This document shows, in pieces, positions 5,147 through 7,283 of a DNA stretch of 7,283 nt (its first letter is position 1; each line of letters opens with the position of its first letter). The notes under the pieces were generated by a model. The model was not told where the DNA came from. It did not search any database and saw only the letters and a program-made list of their open reading frames with translations. The DNA comes from an uncultured Archangium sp. (GTDB taxonomy: Bacteria > Myxococcota > Myxococcia > Myxococcales > Myxococcaceae). The position numbers and the translations under genes were made by a program. Location: NCBI GenBank assembly GCA_937875615.1, contig CALNBU010000608.1, positions 1 to 7,283 on the forward strand. The letters are read 5' to 3'.

Positions 5147-6773
5147 TCAGCACCACTTTGATGTCGGTGCGGCGGTTGAGCGCGCGACCATCTTCGGTGG
5201 TGTTGTCTGCGACGGGCTTGCTGCTCCCCTGGCCGACGGTGACGAAGCGCCGCGGGTCGAGGCTGAAGTTCTTGATGAGGTAGTTCCGCACCGAGTCTGC
5301 TCGCTTCGCCGAGAGGCTCTTGTTCAGCGCCTCGCTGCCGCGCGAGTCGGTGTTGCCCTCGACCTGCAGGTAGGTGTTGCCGAAGGCCAGCATCGTCTCG
5401 CCGAGCGAGTCGAGCGTGAAGTAGCTGCCCGGCATGATCTCGTCGCTGCCCGTGGTGAAGTGGATCGACAGGCTCTTGTTGACGATGGCGCGATCCGAGA
5501 CCTGCGGCTTGTCCTTGAAGGCGAAGGTGTCTTCGACCTTCTGGTCGCCGTACTCCTTCGCCAGCGCGGCGACGAAGCGCTTGTCGGCATGGTCGGCGGC
5601 GTCGACGACGCTGCTGGCGACCCCCTTCTTGCGCCAGATGACGAAGGCGCCGTTGAAGAGCGAGTCGAAGTAGGGCTTGGGCCCGGCCAACCCGAAGAAC
5701 AGCGCGTTGTCGGCGTAGCCCGTCAGCTTGAGACCCGAGAGCATGCCCGACACGTCGTCGGGGGTGAGCTTCAGCGCGTCGGCCACCAGCGCGTTGGTGC
5801 TCTGCGGGTCTTCCTTCATGATGCTGATGGCGTCGAACCACCCCGCGACGAAGGCCGCGACGGAGGCGGGCGCCTCATCGAGGAGCTTCTCGCGCGCCAC
5901 CAGGGTGTCGGCGATGACGTTGGTGGCGGCGGTGGTGCTGACCAGGATGTGCGCGTCCTTCTCGCGCGCGGCGACGGCGCTGGAGAGGTCCGGCTCCCAG
6001 GTCACCGCGGCGTCGACACGACCGGCCTTGAACATCGCGGCCGCCTGCGGGGCCTCCGCGGTGTAGACGAGGTTCTTCTCGACGGCCGCGCGGTCGTCCG
6101 GCGACAGACCAGACTGCGCCAGCAGGAACAGCAACAGCCAGTGCGACGGCGTGTACTGGGTGGTCGCCACCTTCTTGCCCTTGAGGTCCTCGACCGACTT
6201 GATGCTCTTGAGGGAGACGATGCCGTCGCCGCCCCGGCTCCAGTCCTCCTGGAGGATGGCGCGCGCCTTGACGCCCTTCTCCTTGAGCAGGCTCGCCTCG
6301 CGGGCCCAGGAGTCGACGGTGTCCCACATGATGTCGATGTCACCGGTGATGAAGGCCGCCAGCTTGGCGCTGGGGTCTTCCAGCAGCACGAACTCCACGT
6401 CGAGGTCGTATTTCTTCTTGTAGAGGCTGCTCGCGGAGCCCGGCTTCATGCCGCCGTTGGCCACGATGCCCGGCGCGTGACCGGCCCAGGTGTTGATGCC
6501 CACCTTGAGCGGCCGGTTGAGCTTGCCTGCGCCCACGCCCTCGCCGCCCTTGATGTCGAGGCCGCCCTGACGGGGCGCGTCGGTCATCCCGGAGTGGATG
6601 TTGGTGAAGTCAGTCTTGTTGATGTCGCCGCCGGTGCCGGTGTTCCCGTCGGTGCCGGTGGAGGCGCCCGCCCAGACTTTGAGGTTGTCACCGTACTTCC
6701 GGTACCCGACGAAGCCGATGACGCCGAGCGCCACCAGCACGATGAACAGCTTTCCAAACGGGGTCAGTTTCAT
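5136..6773 (-). CDS. Membrane-anchored substrate-binding protein fused to OmpA domain
   Basis: A 545-residue fusion. Residues 9-24 are a hydrophobic anchor after MKLTPFGK, followed by charged YRKYGD with no lipobox or clear cleavage site, so the protein probably stays in the inner membrane facing the periplasm. A Gly/Thr-rich linker (35-85) leads to an SsuA/NMT1-like solute-binding domain (88 to about 425). This starts VGINTWAGHAPGIVANGG and includes GDIDIMWDTVDSW, LKGKKVATTQYTPSHWLL and AGRVDAAVTWEPDL. Residues about 430-545 are an OmpA peptidoglycan-binding domain with EGNTDSRGS and LSAKRADSV; Asp476 and Arg491 keep the canonical 15-residue spacing. It should capture a small solute for the adjacent permease and ATPase while fixed to the wall. 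The ligand is unknown; nitrate, sulfonate, taurine or phosphate should not be assumed. AAGGA lies 5 bases before the start. Confidence 0.92.
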   Translation of the reverse strand: MKLTPFGKLFIVLVALGVIGFVGYRKYGDNLKVWAGASTGTDGNTGTGGDINKTDFTNIHSGMTDAPRQGGLDIKGGEGVGAGKLNRPLKVGINTWAGHAPGIVANGGMKPGSASSLYKKKYDLDVEFVLLEDPSAKLAAFITGDIDIMWDTVDSWAREASLLKEKGVKARAILQEDWSRGGDGIVSLKSIKSVEDLKGKKVATTQYTPSHWLLLFLLAQSGLSPDDRAAVEKNLVYTAEAPQAAAMFKAGRVDAAVTWEPDLSSAVAAREKDAHILVSTTAATNVIADTLVAREKLLDEAPASVAAFVAGWFDAISIMKEDPQSTNALVADALKLTPDDVSGMLSGLKLTGYADNALFFGLAGPKPYFDSLFNGAFVIWRKKGVASSVVDAADHADKRFVAALAKEYGDQKVEDTFAFKDKPQVSDRAIVNKSLSIHFTTGSDEIMPGSYFTLDSLGETMLAFGNTYLQVEGNTDSRGSEALNKSLSAKRADSVRNYLIKNFSLDPRRFVTVGQGSSKPVADNTTEDGRALNRRTDIKVVLNAE

Positions 6774-6778
6774 GGTGG

Positions 6779-6783
6779 TCCTT
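6779..6783 (-). promoter_or_regulatory. Ribosome binding site of the SBP-OmpA gene
   Basis: AAGGA on the minus strand with a 5-base spacer to the ATG at 6773, inside the 30-base gap after the upstream coiled-coil gene. No convincing promoter is seen in this gap, so the gene is probably read from further upstream. Confidence 0.55.
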
Positions 6784-6803
6784 ACGCGGTGGAAAACGGG
6801 TGA

Positions 6804-7283
6804 TTACGCGCCGAAGAAGCCGAGCACCTGGTTCACCTGTGCTTTGCGGTTCTCGGCAGCCGCGCCGACGGAGGCCAGCTCCTCGGTGCGGCGGGTGATG
6901 TCTGCGCGCAGCCCGATGACCTGCTCTTCGAGTTGCTGAATCTTCGCCTGCGCGTCGGTGATGGACTTCGCGGTCTGCTGCTCCTTGAGGCGCGAGAAGG
7001 TGTCGAGCGCCTTGAGCTGGGTGTTGGCCGCGGCGACGATCTTCGCGACCTCGAAACCAAAGGCCTTGAGCGAGGCCTCGACGATCTGTCGCTTCACGTC
7101 GATGGGGGTGGCCTCGGGCAGGCTCCGGAGCAGCTCCTCGGCCTTGCGCACGCGGTCCAGCTCCGAGGCGTCGATGCCGGCCTGTTTGAACACCGCGTCG
7201 AAGTCGACCTGCGCCGCGGTCACCGGCCCGGTCGGCCTGGGCACCGTCATGGCGGGCGACGGTGGCGCCGCGGCGCCCTTCGG
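6804..7283 (-). CDS. Cytosolic coiled-coil protein, first visible gene of the ABC operon (5' end outside window)
   Basis: The frame is open to the right edge, adding an Ala/Pro-rich lead (PKGAAAPPSPA) before the ATG at 7250. That ATG has no ribosome site, so the true start probably lies beyond the window. A Pro-rich linker precedes a compact helical domain (VDFDAVFKQAGIDASELDRV, KAEELLRSLPEATP, then IVEASLKAFGFEVAKI). A coiled coil of about 70 residues follows, rich in Gln, Glu, Lys and Arg (ITDAQAKIQQLEEQVIGLRA, RRTEELASVGAAAENRK), ending in VNQVLGFFGA. There is no TM segment or signal. I do not recognise the family. Its position 30 bases upstream of the SBP-OmpA gene, with a second coiled-coil gene closing the operon, suggests a cytosolic partner or scaffold of this transporter. 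Confidence 0.8.
   Translation of the reverse strand, partial: PKGAAAPPSPAMTVPRPTGPVTAAQVDFDAVFKQAGIDASELDRVRKAEELLRSLPEATPIDVKRQIVEASLKAFGFEVAKIVAAANTQLKALDTFSRLKEQQTAKSITDAQAKIQQLEEQVIGLRADITRRTEELASVGAAAENRKAQVNQVLGFFGA

Noticed and set aside
5073..6803. A 576-codon open frame on + across the SBP-OmpA gene
   Set aside because: It is antisense to a gene with clear domains. Its translation is rich in Arg, Gly, Val and His with no recognisable motif, as expected from an opposite frame in high-GC DNA.

Overview
The window is about two-thirds G+C. Its strong third-position G/C bias, tandem envelope lipoproteins with DUF4398 and OmpA domains, and a membrane protein ending in '...GGAQLSLSGRF' suggest a myxobacterium or related Myxococcota member. 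This assignment rests on style and domain content, not on a marker gene. Nine genes are supported, and two of them are cut by the window edges.

Left part (1-1012): a partial membrane protein on + ends one base before the convergent stop of a small Mpo1-like (DUF962) membrane protein on -. The Mpo1-like gene is preceded, with an ATGA overlap, by a small hypothetical gene. Middle part (1070-2574, +): a DUF4398 lipoprotein overlaps by ATGA a larger lipoprotein. The larger one combines a DUF4398-like helical domain, five thrombospondin type 3 calcium-binding repeats and an OmpA-type peptidoglycan-binding domain. A short hairpin separates it from the convergent operon.

Right part (2609-7283, -): a tightly packed operon runs right to left. 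It contains a coiled-coil protein (cut at the edge), an inner-membrane-anchored substrate-binding protein fused to an OmpA domain, an ABC permease, an ABC ATPase of the nitrate/sulfonate/taurine type, and a two-TM membrane protein with a long cytosolic coiled coil. The three ABC genes overlap (11 and 8 bases), while the flanking coiled-coil genes are 30 and 7 bases away. No catabolic or assimilation enzyme is visible that would name a substrate.

Two points stand out. First, the substrate-binding protein seems held at both the inner membrane (uncleaved N-terminal anchor) and the cell wall (C-terminal OmpA domain), and it sits among coiled-coil genes. This looks more like an envelope-coupled ABC system than an ordinary nutrient importer. 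Second, the permease is frameshifted near 4378-4411: its last transmembrane segment lies in another frame, which ends in an 8-base overlap with the ATPase start. It is either a recent mutation or a sequence error. No RNA genes, mobile elements or CRISPR arrays were seen.
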